Both the position numbers and the translations under genes were made by a program. From Acanthococcus lagerstroemiae (Eukaryota; Arthropoda; Insecta; Hemiptera; Eriococcidae): a stretch of 64,000 nucleotides of DNA. Positions 1-9,198 of this stretch are shown here, in pieces. Position 1 is the stretch's first letter. Every line of letters begins with the position of its first letter. The stretch is from positions 7,280,603 through 7,344,602 of the forward strand of contig CM063112.1 of NCBI GenBank assembly GCA_031841125.1. Reading direction: 5' to 3'. The notes beneath the pieces are model-generated. The model ran no database searches. It worked only from the letters and a program-made list of their open reading frames with translations, and was not told the DNA's origin.

Positions 1-171
1 CTACGGGATAAGAGGTTTCTTTCATGGTGTAAGGAGTGATTGCTGATTTGATGTACAGTATGATGTAGCGTTGAAATTCAGGTCTTAAAATACCGGGCCT
101 TCCAGAAACTTCAGGCCCGGGGTATCCCCCCTTCCCCCTCCCTCTCGACAGGGTTGGAACAGCTTTTGGGT

Positions 172-340
172 CGTTGTGTAGCCGAGTGATGACACAGCCC
201 GCTTCGCAACTCTTGCGTCTCAGGTTCGAGTCCCACCGATACCGGAAAGCTAATCTTATTAGACCCTCATATTCTAGCGAACACAGTGTCTAGCATGACG
301 AGTATAAGTTCCCTATTTCTAACTTATTTCAAATTCTGAG
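172..340 (+). mobile_element. SINE (tRNA-derived), 5' head fragment
   Basis: A tRNA-like head with a B-box-like GGTTCGAGTCCC is followed by the family-specific GCCGGAAAGCTAAT-type sequence and 'tagcgaacacagtg'. The same head occurs at 27770 (+) and, inverted, near 32290 and 37010. The body and 3' tail of the longer copies are missing, so this is a truncated copy. A working tRNA gene is unlikely because the arms are not well paired and the sequence continues into the SINE body. Confidence 0.7.
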
Positions 341-399
341 TTAGGTCTTTTTTGAGAGCTTCTATTTTGTGTAAAGGAGGAAGTTGACAAATTGTGTTC

Positions 400-1080
400 T
401 TTCTTTTTTTTTTTGCCCAGTTCTTGATTTCTACCCTGTTCGGGATTGCTAACTTAGCCCCTACTGCCCTATAGTCCGAGGGGAACTTTAGGGCTATTAT
501 ACGTCGTATATCTTTCAGAATTCTGTTGTCTATTTTCAGTTTGCCCTTTTTTTTTTTTGGTAAAACGTATTTGCAATTTTAAATCTGTTTGCTTCTGCGA
601 GTTCTATTAATCTGAGACCATTTTCGTTATTTTCTCCGGAGCCAAAAATCGCTACACTATCTATGTTATGCGCCTTCCCTCCAGTTTCAGCGTTAAAATC
701 TCTCCTTACAATATTGTAGTAATGCTTTTCTTTTTCGAAGGTTTGGCCTAAAAGTTCATATAGAATTTTTCGCATTCTTTTGCATCAGTTTGATTTGTTG
801 GGGCGTATGTTTGTATAATAAGGATTGTAACGCTCCTATTTATTTCTAATTTTAACCAATCGATACGGTCTGATATATTTTTTATCTCTGCTATTTTGTT
901 CCCCCATTTCTTGTGGATATAAAACCCTGTACGTGTACCCCGATATCCTTTTGTGTTGTTTAATTCGGGCCGAGCAGCGCTAGGGCCGAGCAGCGCTAGT
1001 ATCGCGCATAACGAAACCGGGTCAATTGGTGAGCGGCACTGGTGGTGAGCGGAAGCTATCCTTAAATCGATCAAAATCAA
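400..1080 (-). mobile_element. LINE remnant, endonuclease domain (RTE-like)
   Basis: Read on the minus strand in more than one frame, this encodes parts of an apurinic-type endonuclease/exonuclease/phosphatase domain of a non-LTR retrotransposon. From 1080 downward there is a GTRTGFYI segment, then TYAPTNQTDA, then after a frameshift RDFNAETGG (the GDFNA motif with G changed to R), and after another frameshift FPSDYRAVGAKLAI (the SDH/R motif near the domain end). The domain nicks target DNA for reverse transcription. Frameshifts make it dead. A 17-bp direct repeat (GGGCCGAGCAGCGCTAG) sits at its 5' edge near 967-1000. No reverse transcriptase follows, so it is 3' truncated. Confidence 0.7.
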
Positions 1081-1321
1081 TTTTAATGAGGGAACGTAAC
1101 ATATAGGAAATTTTACGCTCTACAAATTTTGTTATCTTAATATTTCCGCTAAATGGCTTCGTTCTCGACTTATTCTGAGATAATTAACATTCAAATAGGG
1201 AAATCATCGTGATCTCGGTTTCAATTTTGCCGATTGTAGCGCTCCCAGCGGATGCTCGGCCCGATCGTCTTCGCGCTTCTTAAATTTAAGCCCGTATTTC
1301 CGAGTTTCGGCTAGCTCTATT
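1081..1321. other. Unassigned AT-rich spacer
   Basis: No open frame, repeat or motif is recognised between the LINE endonuclease remnant and the MITE at 1322. Confidence 0.5.
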
Positions 1322-1543
1322 CAGGGGCGTAGCGAAGAGTTTTTCCTGGAGGGGCAAAAATTGTTAAATACCCAACTGGCTTAACTCAAAATTCTCGAGT
1401 ATCAAAATTTATTTATATTGGCTGAAAAAAAAAAACCTTTTGACTTCTTAGATTTTCCCAGTTTTTGATCCATCCAATAAAATGTCCCACCTCCAGCGAA
1501 GGCTTGGGGAAGCCTCCCCCGTGTTCCCTTATTTTCATCCCTG
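1322..1543. mobile_element. hAT-type MITE, CAGGGGCGTAGCGAAG subfamily
   Basis: A 222-bp non-autonomous element begins CAGGGGCGTAGCGAAG and ends TTTTCATCCCTG. It is flanked by GCTCTATT and GCCCTATT, an 8-bp target duplication with one mismatch, as expected for hAT elements. A close relative with the same order of internal blocks (an 'ccttttgact' stretch, 'tttttgatccatc', 'cggaggcttgggg'-like end) lies at 34596-34819. It encodes nothing convincing and interrupts the LINE fragment at 1552-1922. Confidence 0.75.
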
Positions 1544-1551
1544 GCCCTATT

Positions 1552-1922
1552 ATATCGAAATTTATCCCTTCGCAGGATTTCTCTAGTTGATATAGTTGAG
1601 CTTTGTCTACAATGCTTTGGCAATTTAACTTGACTTTTTTACCTAATTTTTTTGGTTTTGGGTCTTGAGGCTGCATGGTCGACGAATTGGAGTGGGGGTT
1701 GCTGTTCTTGCGCCCCTTGGGTGCTGCATCCCGCCTTGGGGCTGGAGTCGGATTATATCTCTTATTATTTCTTATCGTATTTTGTGTCAAGTTACGTCCG
1801 ATTATGTCTTGATACAGTCGTACCGGTGGTAGGGCAGCGAAGTGGCCTGTAGGAAATGTAAGAACTAACAAGTCAACAGATTTGCTGACTGCCGAGGGAA
1901 AACTCAAAATTTGCCGACTCAC
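1552..1922 (-). mobile_element. LINE remnant, start of endonuclease ORF (CR1/Jockey-like)
   Basis: A minus-strand frame carries a basic proline-rich stretch and then KLNCQSIVDKAQ followed by INFDIIG. This is the pattern that opens the endonuclease domain of CR1/Jockey-type ORF2 proteins (L-N-x-x-S-I-x-x-K, then D-I-I-G before the missing TETWL). The frame runs into the MITE at 1543, whose target duplication lies at the junction, and is not recovered on the other side. The upstream basic segment may be the end of ORF1 or the ORF2 leader. Confidence 0.5.
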
Positions 1923-2980
1923 GAAATGAGGACGAAGGGGTGCGACACCAACCCCATAACGCCAGCCTTGTTCCTAACTGGATCACAACTCTCAGTATTG
2001 TCTGACATCGGTGCGAATCAAGAAAGCAAACGAAGCAATTTTGTTTGCCTGTAATGGTCTTTCGTGTTCTCAATTTTTTCCCCATCTGACAGCCATTGCT
2101 GGAGAATTTTCAAGTGTCAGTTTCAAACCTTTTGGGCGAGGATTCCTCTTTGGTTTGCCGGGAGGGGGCACCCTGTATGTATGGCGTACATCGTACGCGT
2201 GCTACTCTTGCGTATGCCTTTTCTATTGTGCATAGCTAAGGGGAGGGGGATGGGAGTGCTGAGAGCTTGGTAGTATAATTTCTGGACACCTGTGACAGCA
2301 GTGAAACTGTGTTTGAATCTATCTTGCGTTTCCATCTCGTCGCACTAACTAGGCCGCGTTTTTTCCATAAATCCGCGAAATATTCTCATATTTTTCCCAA
2401 GTGTACGAAATCTGCTGTCCAGCGAAAGTTGACAATATCGTAAATGTCACTCGGCCGGTCTTACATTTCAGTTCCCAAGTTCGAGCAACCGCGAAACCGC
2501 GACATCACATGTCACGGACTGACGTTAACAGCTGTACAAGTGTACGCCACATGCGCGTGAAATGCAGAAGATGGCAATGTTGTCACCAGTGCCGGGGTCA
2601 AATTCTCTCTTTCTCATTCCTAACGTGTTTCGAGCGAACGAGCACGATGGAGAAAATTTGTATCAAGTTTACACCTCATGTCATAGTCTAGGAAAATTAG
2701 GTTTAAAAAAAAAATCGTAGTAAGTTGATTTCTGGTAAAAATTTAGGTATGAGGCCTGAATGAACATACTAAAAGTCACCATCCCTGCCTCTCTTACTAA
2801 TTTCTTTTAGGAGGTTCAAAACATCCGAAATTGGGAATTAGCAATTGTAGCAGCTCTTGAACCATGTGGAGCTACCGGCAGAACCTGCCTAAAATCTCCA
2901 CCCATGTACGGAAATGTGGTTTTATGTGATTGGATAATGCTGAAAGCCAATCAGAATGCGGCATTTTATTTGTGGATGGA
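1923..2980. other. Unassigned, no gene seen
   Basis: Several short open frames overlap on both strands but none shows a known domain, splice-site support or codon bias. No strong repeat was found by eye. Confidence 0.4.
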
Positions 2981-3420
2981 ACGGATTTGAGTGATCAAAA
3001 AAGCATACGAAAGAGGTAGCTTCACTGAGTGTTCTTAGACTCAGATGAACTTTGTAGGTGAAGTAGTTCGTGAGTAATGGACAAATGAGTGGAAGAAATG
3101 CGTATGAGTCGTGAGGTTGAGTTGGTTGATACCACATAACTCTCCTCAGACTAAACGGATTTGAGTGATCAAAAAAACATGTGAAAGAGGTTGCATCAGT
3201 GTGTGTTCTTAGATTAAGATGAACCTTGTAGGTTAAGTAGTTCGTGAGTAATGGACAAATGAGTGGAAGAAATGCGTGTGAGTAGTGAGGTTGAGTTGGT
3301 TGTTAACTCATAACTCTCCTTAGACTGAACGGATTTGAGTGATAAAAAAAGATTCATAAGGAGCTTGATTCACCGAGTGTTTTAAGACCTTAACCAGCAT
3401 TGTGTGATAATTAGGGCCTG
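2981..3420. repeat. Tandem repeat, 174-bp period
   Basis: The phrase ACGGATTTGAGTGAT starts at 2981, 3155 and 3329, an exact spacing of 174 bp. The first two units agree along nearly their whole length (for example 'gtgagtaatggacaaatgag' in both). The third decays after about 70 bp. It is a short local duplication array. Confidence 0.85.
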
Positions 3421-3477
3421 AGATATAGGTGTTGAACTTCATAGAACCCAGTTTATCGAATATATTTTAAATAATAT

Positions 3478-3617
3478 AGATTTTGATTAAAAAATCGGCA
3501 AAATTTTCAATTTTTAAAAGAATTTGTCGACGAATTTTTAGTTAGAAAAAAATATTTGCCGGCAAATCTGTCTGCCCCCCCCCCCTCCCAACTTAAAGTC
3601 AAATTTTGTCTCTGGAG
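3478..3617. mobile_element. hAT-type MITE fragment (AATTTGCCGAC family)
   Basis: The stretch resembles one half of the elements at 25796-26072 and 31688-31972: 'aaaaatcggcaaaat', 'tttgccggcaaat', a C-rich run, then AACTTAAAGTCAAATTTTG and TCTCTGG at the end. The other half and its terminal repeat are absent, so this is truncated. Confidence 0.6.
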
Positions 3618-3749
3618 GAGGCAATGAGAAAACGCCGTTTTATCTAGATAATCGAAAGTCTACTGTAACAATAATATTAATGAATTTACTCGATTCACTA
3701 AGGACACTGTAATAAACATTAGGTATGCTTATGGAATTTTGGAGCCTAA

Positions 3750-4147
3750 CAGGGTGTCTACCGGTCAAGAAGGTCAAGGAAAAGTCAAGTATTTTGGAGA
3801 GTGGTCAAAGAAAGTCAAGGAAGTAAAGGAAAAGTCAAGTATTTTGGATAGTGGTCATGAAAAGTCATAAAGTTTTCATTTAAATTTCCTCAAAATTATT
3901 ATCACGAATTTTTTAAAATTACAAGTGAGTTTAAAGTAACATAAATATTTTCAGATGATTACATAACATCCTTTTTCATAGTATTTTTTAGTGTTTCTAT
4001 TTATTGTGAGTCCCCCCCCCCCCCGACCTTGGTAAGGTTTTACGAATAAGATTATATTTGTATGTGTGTAGAACGGTTATGAAAAAAGTGAGAAAAGGTC
4101 AAGGAAAAGTCAAGGAATTGGAAAATTTGGACCCGGTAGACACCCTG
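3750..4147. mobile_element. Short inverted-repeat DNA transposon with CTAA target duplication
   Basis: The element begins CAGGGTGTCTACCGG and ends with the exact reverse complement CCGGTAGACACCCTG. It is bounded on both sides by CTAA, a 4-bp duplication. Removing the element and one CTAA restores the left flank of the palindromic repeat seen intact at 4482-4583, which verifies the insertion. The interior is AT-rich and repeats AAGGTCAAGGAAAAGTCAAG-like words. No transposase is encoded. Superfamily is uncertain. A related single end occurs at about 27093. Confidence 0.85.
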
Positions 4148-4152
4148 CTAAA

Positions 4153-4219
4153 TAGTCCGATGATGCGGAGTTTAACTATGCGGTAACTCCGCGTAGCCGC
4201 TCTCCGCATCATCGGACTA
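4153..4219. repeat. Palindromic repeat copy 1
   Basis: TAGTCCGATGATGCGG at the left end is the reverse complement of CCGCATCATCGGACTA at the right end. Smaller nested palindromes around ACTCCGCG lie in the middle. It is one of four copies within 1.1 kb. Confidence 0.85.
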
Positions 4220-4351
4220 GTTGGGCTTCGGAATTTGGCGGTTAAATTGCCGCATGTGAATTGATGATAAGTACGGGGTTCCTTCTAGGACTTGGAAATT
4301 TTTCTGAATTAACAATAAATTTGCCGAATTTACTAACTATAATGTTCCTCC

Positions 4352-4463
4352 GATCACCGACGTGATGCTCGAAAGGGTAGTTCCTGTGGCCGGGGGTGCG
4401 GTGTCATAGGGGCCACTTTGGCATGCGTGCATCGCCATACGTCCCACCACACATAACTATAGT
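4352..4463 (+). repeat. Dispersed repeat T, copy 1
   Basis: About 110 bp (GATGCTCGAAAGGGTAGTTC ... GCATGCGTGCATCGCCATAC) are shared with 12118-12238, 58990-59115, 20752-20858 (inverted) and partly 60929-60977. No ORF or terminal repeat is evident. It could be a LINE 3' end or a SINE body. Confidence 0.75.
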
Positions 4464-4481
4464 AAACTTACGTGTGCTCAT

Positions 4482-4583
4482 GGAATTTCGGAGCCCAACT
4501 AGTCCGATGATGCTGAGTTTCGCTATGCGGCAACTCTGCGTAGTCGAACTCCGTATCACCGGACTAGTTGGGCTCCAAAATTT
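4482..4583. repeat. Palindromic repeat copy 2
   Basis: The left arm GGAATTTCGGAGCCCAACTAG and the right arm CTAGTTGGGCTCC-AAAATTT bracket the GATGATGC/GTATCACC core. This is the fullest copy with both flanks intact, and it shows the original target site of the element at 3750-4147. Confidence 0.85.
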
Positions 4584-4631
4584 GGCACTCAAATTGTCGC
4601 ATATGAATTGATGATAAGCATGGGGTTCCTT

Positions 4632-4698
4632 CTCCGATAATGCGGAGTTTAACTATGCGCCAACTTCGTATCATCGGACTAGCTGGGCTCTAAAATTT
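4632..4698. repeat. Palindromic repeat copy 3
   Basis: A shorter copy starts CTCCGATAATGCGGAG and ends TCATCGGACTAGCTGGGCTC. It has lost the outer left arm. The right flank (TTTGGCACCCAAATTGTCGC) matches the flank of copies 1 and 2, so the whole block was duplicated locally. Confidence 0.75.
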
Positions 4699-4734
4699 GG
4701 CACCCAAATTGTCGCATGTGGATTGATTGAGGAG

Positions 4735-5115
4735 GGAGAGGAGCACAAACGACGGGGTTTTCAGCCCAAACGTAGCACAAACGATTGACACCATTTTCAA
4801 CTCCATCAGCCAAGTGGGGGAGGGGCTCCCGTCTTTACAGCCCCCCCCCCAAAAAAAACACAAAGTTTTCCCGAGTATTTGAAGAAGGGGAGCAGCACAA
4901 ACGACGAGATTTTCAGCACAAACGAGTGATACAATTTTCGATCCCCGAGGTGAAAGTGGGGGCTCCCGTCTCTACAGCCCCTCCCCAAAAAAAGTTTTCT
5001 TAAATATCTCAGGAAGGGGGCAGCACATACGATGGGTTTTTAAACACAAACCACAGCACAAATATAGCACCCATGAATCGCATATGTTTCAAGTCTATCG
5101 GGGTGGGTGAGGGGC
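4735..5115. repeat. CACAAACGA tandem array, copy 1
   Basis: Degenerate units of roughly 120-150 bp contain CACAAACGACG, 'ttttcagcacaaacg', 'acacaattttcaatcccc', 'gtgaaagtgggggctccc' and 'tctacagccccccc'. The array ends with CATATGTTTCAAGTCTATCGGGGTGGG. The same units and the same terminal phrase occur at 41035-43060, so this is a dispersed repeat with an internally tandem structure. Short ORFs inside are by-products of the repeat. Confidence 0.8.
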
Positions 5116-5130
5116 AAGGGAATGCTCCTA

Positions 5131-5229
5131 ATTTCGAAGCCCAGTCAGTCCGATGATGCGGAGTTTGACTATACGGCAACTCGGCGTGGTCGCTCTCCGC
5201 ATCATCGGACTAGTTGGGCTCCGAAATTT
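5131..5229. repeat. Palindromic repeat copy 4
   Basis: Arms ATTTCGAAGCCCAGTCAGTC and GACTAGTTGGGCTCCGAAAT pair around a core that again contains GATGATGCGGAG/CTCCGCATCATC. It immediately follows the CACAAACGA array, indicating that the palindrome and the array may belong to one composite element. Confidence 0.8.
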
Positions 5230-6560
5230 CAAGTGGGCAACGAGCATGCCTGATGTGTTTTATAATGTCAGTAGATTCAGGGGGTCCAAGAGATTTTCCC
5301 AGGCATATATAAAGGTCGAGAAATACGTTTATCTCGCGCGAAGATAACCCGCGTGTTTGTTTTTTTTGAAGTCGATTTTTACATCTAATTTTCCCAGACT
5401 CGCGAGGGCAACCTGCGTGTTTGTTTGTTTTTAGTCGATTTTGTTACTTCTAATTTTCTTCGACTACCAGTTGTGCTCGCGTGCATTAATTAGCGCGCCT
5501 GTACCGTGCCCTGCGTGACATCGCAGGTTTTGTAACTGATCTGCGCTAAACGACGTTTATGTTTATTATCTACGAGAGCTGAAATACAGGTCACCGTGTA
5601 GCGAGCAGACACGGTGAGAGTGCCTGGGCACGCTGCATTCCTATCAGCGGCCTACCGTGTCGTATATTAACTGGTCGGAAAGCGAAGTCGTAATACGATG
5701 ATCAGAATCTGATACTGGCAGCAGATACCGGGACCGGCATCGGTCAATTCCTATAACGACTCTGTCTATAATGGCACTCGAATGTTTGTAAACGCGGTTG
5801 AGGCGGTTCGCGGTATCGCGAGTCAGGTTGGTGGGATCGAGCTATCCAGCACTCCCTGAGGGGGGACAACTACGTCGAGCCAGAACGTGATAACAGACCC
5901 CGGGGCGCACTCCAGCAACCTTCCGTACCGACTCGAGTTAGCTGCCTTATCGTCCAGCGTACTTTTTATTTAGCGGTAACTTAGTTAGTTTTGCACGGCG
6001 TACCTATTTTCGCGGCGTTTTGCTCGTTATCGCGTGGTTTTCGAAAAAAATTCTCGCTTTTCGTCGTTTGTGAATTACCCGCGCGCGATATCGTCGACAC
6101 AGTGGCCATAATTAATAATTTAGTTCGGTGTAGTGCGTGATGTGCGAGTGATTTTGTATACCGTCGTTTGTGCATCGCAGGCTTTTATCACACTTTTTAC
6201 GGTGAGTTTTCGAAGTACATTTTTACTATGATCCGCACTCCCCTGGCGGGGTTGGAAGGTACCTTCTGGAGTGCGAGACGAAATGAACAAACAGTATAAG
6301 AAAAACAGCCTTTATTCGAGTATATGATACATACATAGCATAGTTGTACTACAAAGTTGTTGCGGCCCTGCGAATGAAGAAGCGAGAGTTGAATGTCTTG
6401 TAGATATGACAAATATACGCCCTTTAGCGCGACCCCTCACTTGACCTGGCCAAGCTCAACCCTAGATACCCTGCCCCCATTCGCGGGCGAAAGCCTCTCC
6501 AGTTGTTTCCCAACTTGTACAATTATGGGCTGATCTGCCCCAGAGGATCGTCACTTCTTA
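5230..6560. other. Unique-looking stretch; possible non-coding first exon
   Basis: This is moderately GC-rich sequence without recognised repeats. It holds a TATA-like CATATATAAAGG at about 5306 and a donor-like ACGGTGAGTT at about 6199. No coding frame is supported. It could be a promoter and 5' UTR exon of a plus-strand gene such as the SDR at 13.1 kb, but that link is only inferred from position. Confidence 0.2.
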
Positions 6561-7325
6561 CTATTTCATCCCTCCGCCTCAGTGCCGGTCTGCTTCTCTT
6601 CTCCTCCTGCCGTACGGTGTTCACCTTGTGATCCTGTAACTCCAGTTATCTCCAGATGTTCGGGTGTTTCTGGTCTACGTATTTTATTATTTTTATTTTT
6701 TGCCAAGTAAATCACGTCTCTCGATTTCACCTTCTGCCTGATTCTTTTAGTACTAACCTTTTCGCTTAACCTGATTCCTAGCAGGCTTCTCAGCATAATA
6801 TTTTGAGTAGGCACCAGTTTCTTGACTTCCGCCAGTGTGGTGGACCAGGGTTTGGCACTGTACAGCAGGATTGGTTGTACGCATACTTCCAGCATTCTCA
6901 ATTTGGATTGAATTTTCAAATTTCTCTTGAAAATTAGTCAAAGAGCCCAATAACCTCACCAGGCCCTATCTCTCCTGACCTCCAATTCCTTTTTTTCATT
7001 TTGTCGCTGACCGAAATAATTCGGCCTAAATATGTAAAATTCTCTTGTTTTTCAAATCCAACGTTACCAACGTGGATTTTCCTTCCCTCCGTGTTGCTCG
7101 TATTATATTTTGTTTTTTCGCCAATTATTTCCAAGCCTATTAGCGCTGTCGGCAACCAAATTGTCCAGCATTTTTTGGATTTCCTCTTCCTTCTCGCTTA
7201 TAAACACAATATCATCAGCCAACCTCTGGTGGCATAATCGTTTACCATCTGTTTCAACTACATAGTTACATAAACGAGGTTCTTGAAGATCTTTTCTAGC
7301 AGAGCATTAAAGAAGGAGAAATATA
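6560..7325 (-). mobile_element. LINE remnant, C-terminal half of reverse transcriptase (RTE-like)
   Basis: Read from 7325 downward on the minus strand, across frameshifts, the pieces are FNALLEKIFKNL, then LADDIVFISEKEEEIQKMLD (the catalytic [FY]xDD motif, here L-A-D-D), then GLEIIGEKTKYN, NFTYLGRIISVSDKM and a thumb region with LRMLEVCVQPILLYSAKPW. This matches the RTE-type order palm, YLG motif, 'P-x-L-x-Y-G-x-x-x-W'. The N-terminal half and endonuclease are missing and at least two frameshifts are present. The protein would copy LINE RNA into DNA at a nicked target, but this copy cannot. Confidence 0.8.
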
Positions 7326-7424
7326 TAAGTGAACGAGAAAAAAATGTTTGCACGACATGTACAACTCATTACGAAAAAGTAATAAAAGGTAACTGCATTT
7401 AAAAAAAAAAAGTAATTTCCCTAT

Positions 7425-7901
7425 CTTGTGCGAGTTCCTTCATTTCCAAATAACTCTGACATTTGACATCCTCGATAATCTGTTGAACGTACAAGAATCT
7501 CTTTGTCAACCCACCCAATTCTTTCCTTTCACCCTTCCTTCTAGCAGTAGTGATATTGTTATTGGGTGCCTTAAATTAAGCCCTATTAGTTTATCTCTCC
7601 TCTTCAGACCAATCCAAACATCCATTTTACCTTTACTTTGTTAAGTACTTCCTCATTTCTTACCTTATCGGTCCAGTTTATACTAAGTATCCGTATACAG
7701 CACCACATCTCAAAAGCTTCGATCCTTCTCTGAATTTCCTATGGTCCAGGTTTTGCATTCATACAAGGTTACACTCCAAACATAAGTTTTCAATAATAAT
7801 TTCTTGATTCTTAAATTTATTTTTGATTTGAAAATATTACTTTTTCGAAAAAATTCGAATTTGGCTTCTTGTGCTATTCTACTACCAATATCCCTTGTAC
7901 T
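7425..7901 (-). mobile_element. LINE remnant, RT thumb and C-terminus
   Basis: The minus strand encodes, in broken frames, a sequence of the type STRDIGSRIAQEAKFEFF, then LKTYVWSVTLYECKTWTI and NSEKDRSF, which is the region after the YLG motif in many insect LINEs (consensus L-K-x-Y-V-W-S-x-L-L-Y-G-C-E-T-W). It ends exactly at the hAT-type MITE starting at 7902, which inserted into it. No catalytic motifs remain. Confidence 0.6.
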
Positions 7902-8324
7902 CAGAGACGTACCGAAGAATTTTTACTCGTGAGAGAGGGGGTAAAAATTGTGGAAGTCCCAACTGACTCAACTCAGAATTCCCAAGTATCAAAGCACAAA
8001 AAAGACAAAAAAAAAAGTTTAAAAAAAACTAAAACTAAAACCTTTTGACCTGTTGGATTTTTTCAACTGACTTAACTCAAAATTCCTCCAAATGTCAAAG
8101 AAAAAGAAGAAAAACCTTTTGACTTTTTGGGTTTTCCCAACTTCTCAACTCAATTCCCAAGTAGGTGTCAAAGCAAAAAAAAAAAAAAAAAAAAAACACC
8201 AGAAAAACTTGGAACTTGGATTTTTCCAACTCGCCTGACTTAAATGGGGTAAATTTTCCCAATTGCTGAGTGAAAAATTCCTACGGGGGGATTGCTCCCT
8301 ACCCTCCCTATCGGTACGTCCTTG
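7902..8324. mobile_element. hAT-type MITE, CAGGGACGTACCGA family
   Basis: The left end CAGAGACGTACCGA pairs with the right end TCGGTACGTCCTTG. Flanks CTTGTACT and CTTTTACT form an 8-bp target duplication with one mismatch. The interior repeats, in inverted orientation relative to other copies, units containing 'ccttttgac', 'ttggatttttccaac' and 'ctcaattcccaagt', plus A-rich runs. Other members lie at 37583-38176, 52971-54127 and 63741-63942. Confidence 0.85.
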
Positions 8325-8585
8325 CTTTTACTACTTCCATTTATTTCCCCGTGCAAAGTTTCAAACGCTGACGTGCTTCCCTTTTATTTCTCGTTCATTA
8401 TACATAATTTCTGATCGTGTAACTTTTTTCGAGTTCGTTCTACATTTCTTTTCCCATAATGAGTGCTATGATGCTGACGTGCTTTCTTTTCTATTTTTTT
8501 TTTCTCGTGCCGATAAATGGGTGCCTTAAAGAAGTTGGGGGAGATCAGAGATCACCCTGCTTCACGCTTCTGTATATGTAGGCCT
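8325..8585. other. Unassigned spacer
   Basis: Pyrimidine-rich sequence between a MITE and a satellite array. No feature is recognised. Confidence 0.4.
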
Positions 8586-9198
8586 GCCACCAGCTGATAT
8601 CTCGCTCCCCCACTCCATTTGTTTCAGTAGTACAGCGATTTGAAAAACAATCGGATAACCAAAACTTGATAAACTCGACTGCCATCAGTTGATATCTCGC
8701 TCCCCCACTCCATTTGTTTCTATACTACGGCTATTTGAAAGACAGACGAATAACCAAAACTTGATAAAATAGACCCCACCAACTGATATCGTGCTCCATC
8801 ACTCCATTGGTTTCACTGCTACTGCGATTCAAATGATAATTGGATAGCCAAAACTTTGTAAACTAGACTCCCACTAGCTGATATCTTGCTCCACCACTCC
8901 ATTGGTTTCACTACTACGGCAATTTGAAAGATAATCAGATAACCAAAATTTGATAAATGAGACCACCACCTACTGATATCTGGCTCCATCATTCAACTGG
9001 TTTCATTACTGCGGAGATTTGAAAGACAGACAAATAACTAAAACTTGATAAACTAGGCTGCTACCAGCTGATATCTCGCTCCCCCACTCTATTTGTTTCA
9101 CTACTTCAGTGATTTGAAAGACAATTGGATAACTTAAACTTGAAAAACTCGACTGCCACCAGTTGATATCTCACTCCTCCACTCCATTTGTTTCAGTA
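8586..9198. repeat. Satellite array, ~94-bp monomer, left block
   Basis: Head-to-tail monomers carry GCCACCAGCTGATATCTCGC, TCCCCCACTCCATTTGTTTC, 'gatttgaaagacaat' and AACCAAAACTTGATAAACTC. The first two unit starts are 8586 and 8681 (95 bp). About six and a half monomers precede the element at 9199. Monomers differ by scattered substitutions. Confidence 0.9.

Noticed and set aside
5300..5312. TATA box as a firm promoter call
   Set aside because: CATATATAAAGG alone is common by chance in AT-rich DNA; reported only as part of a low-confidence finding.
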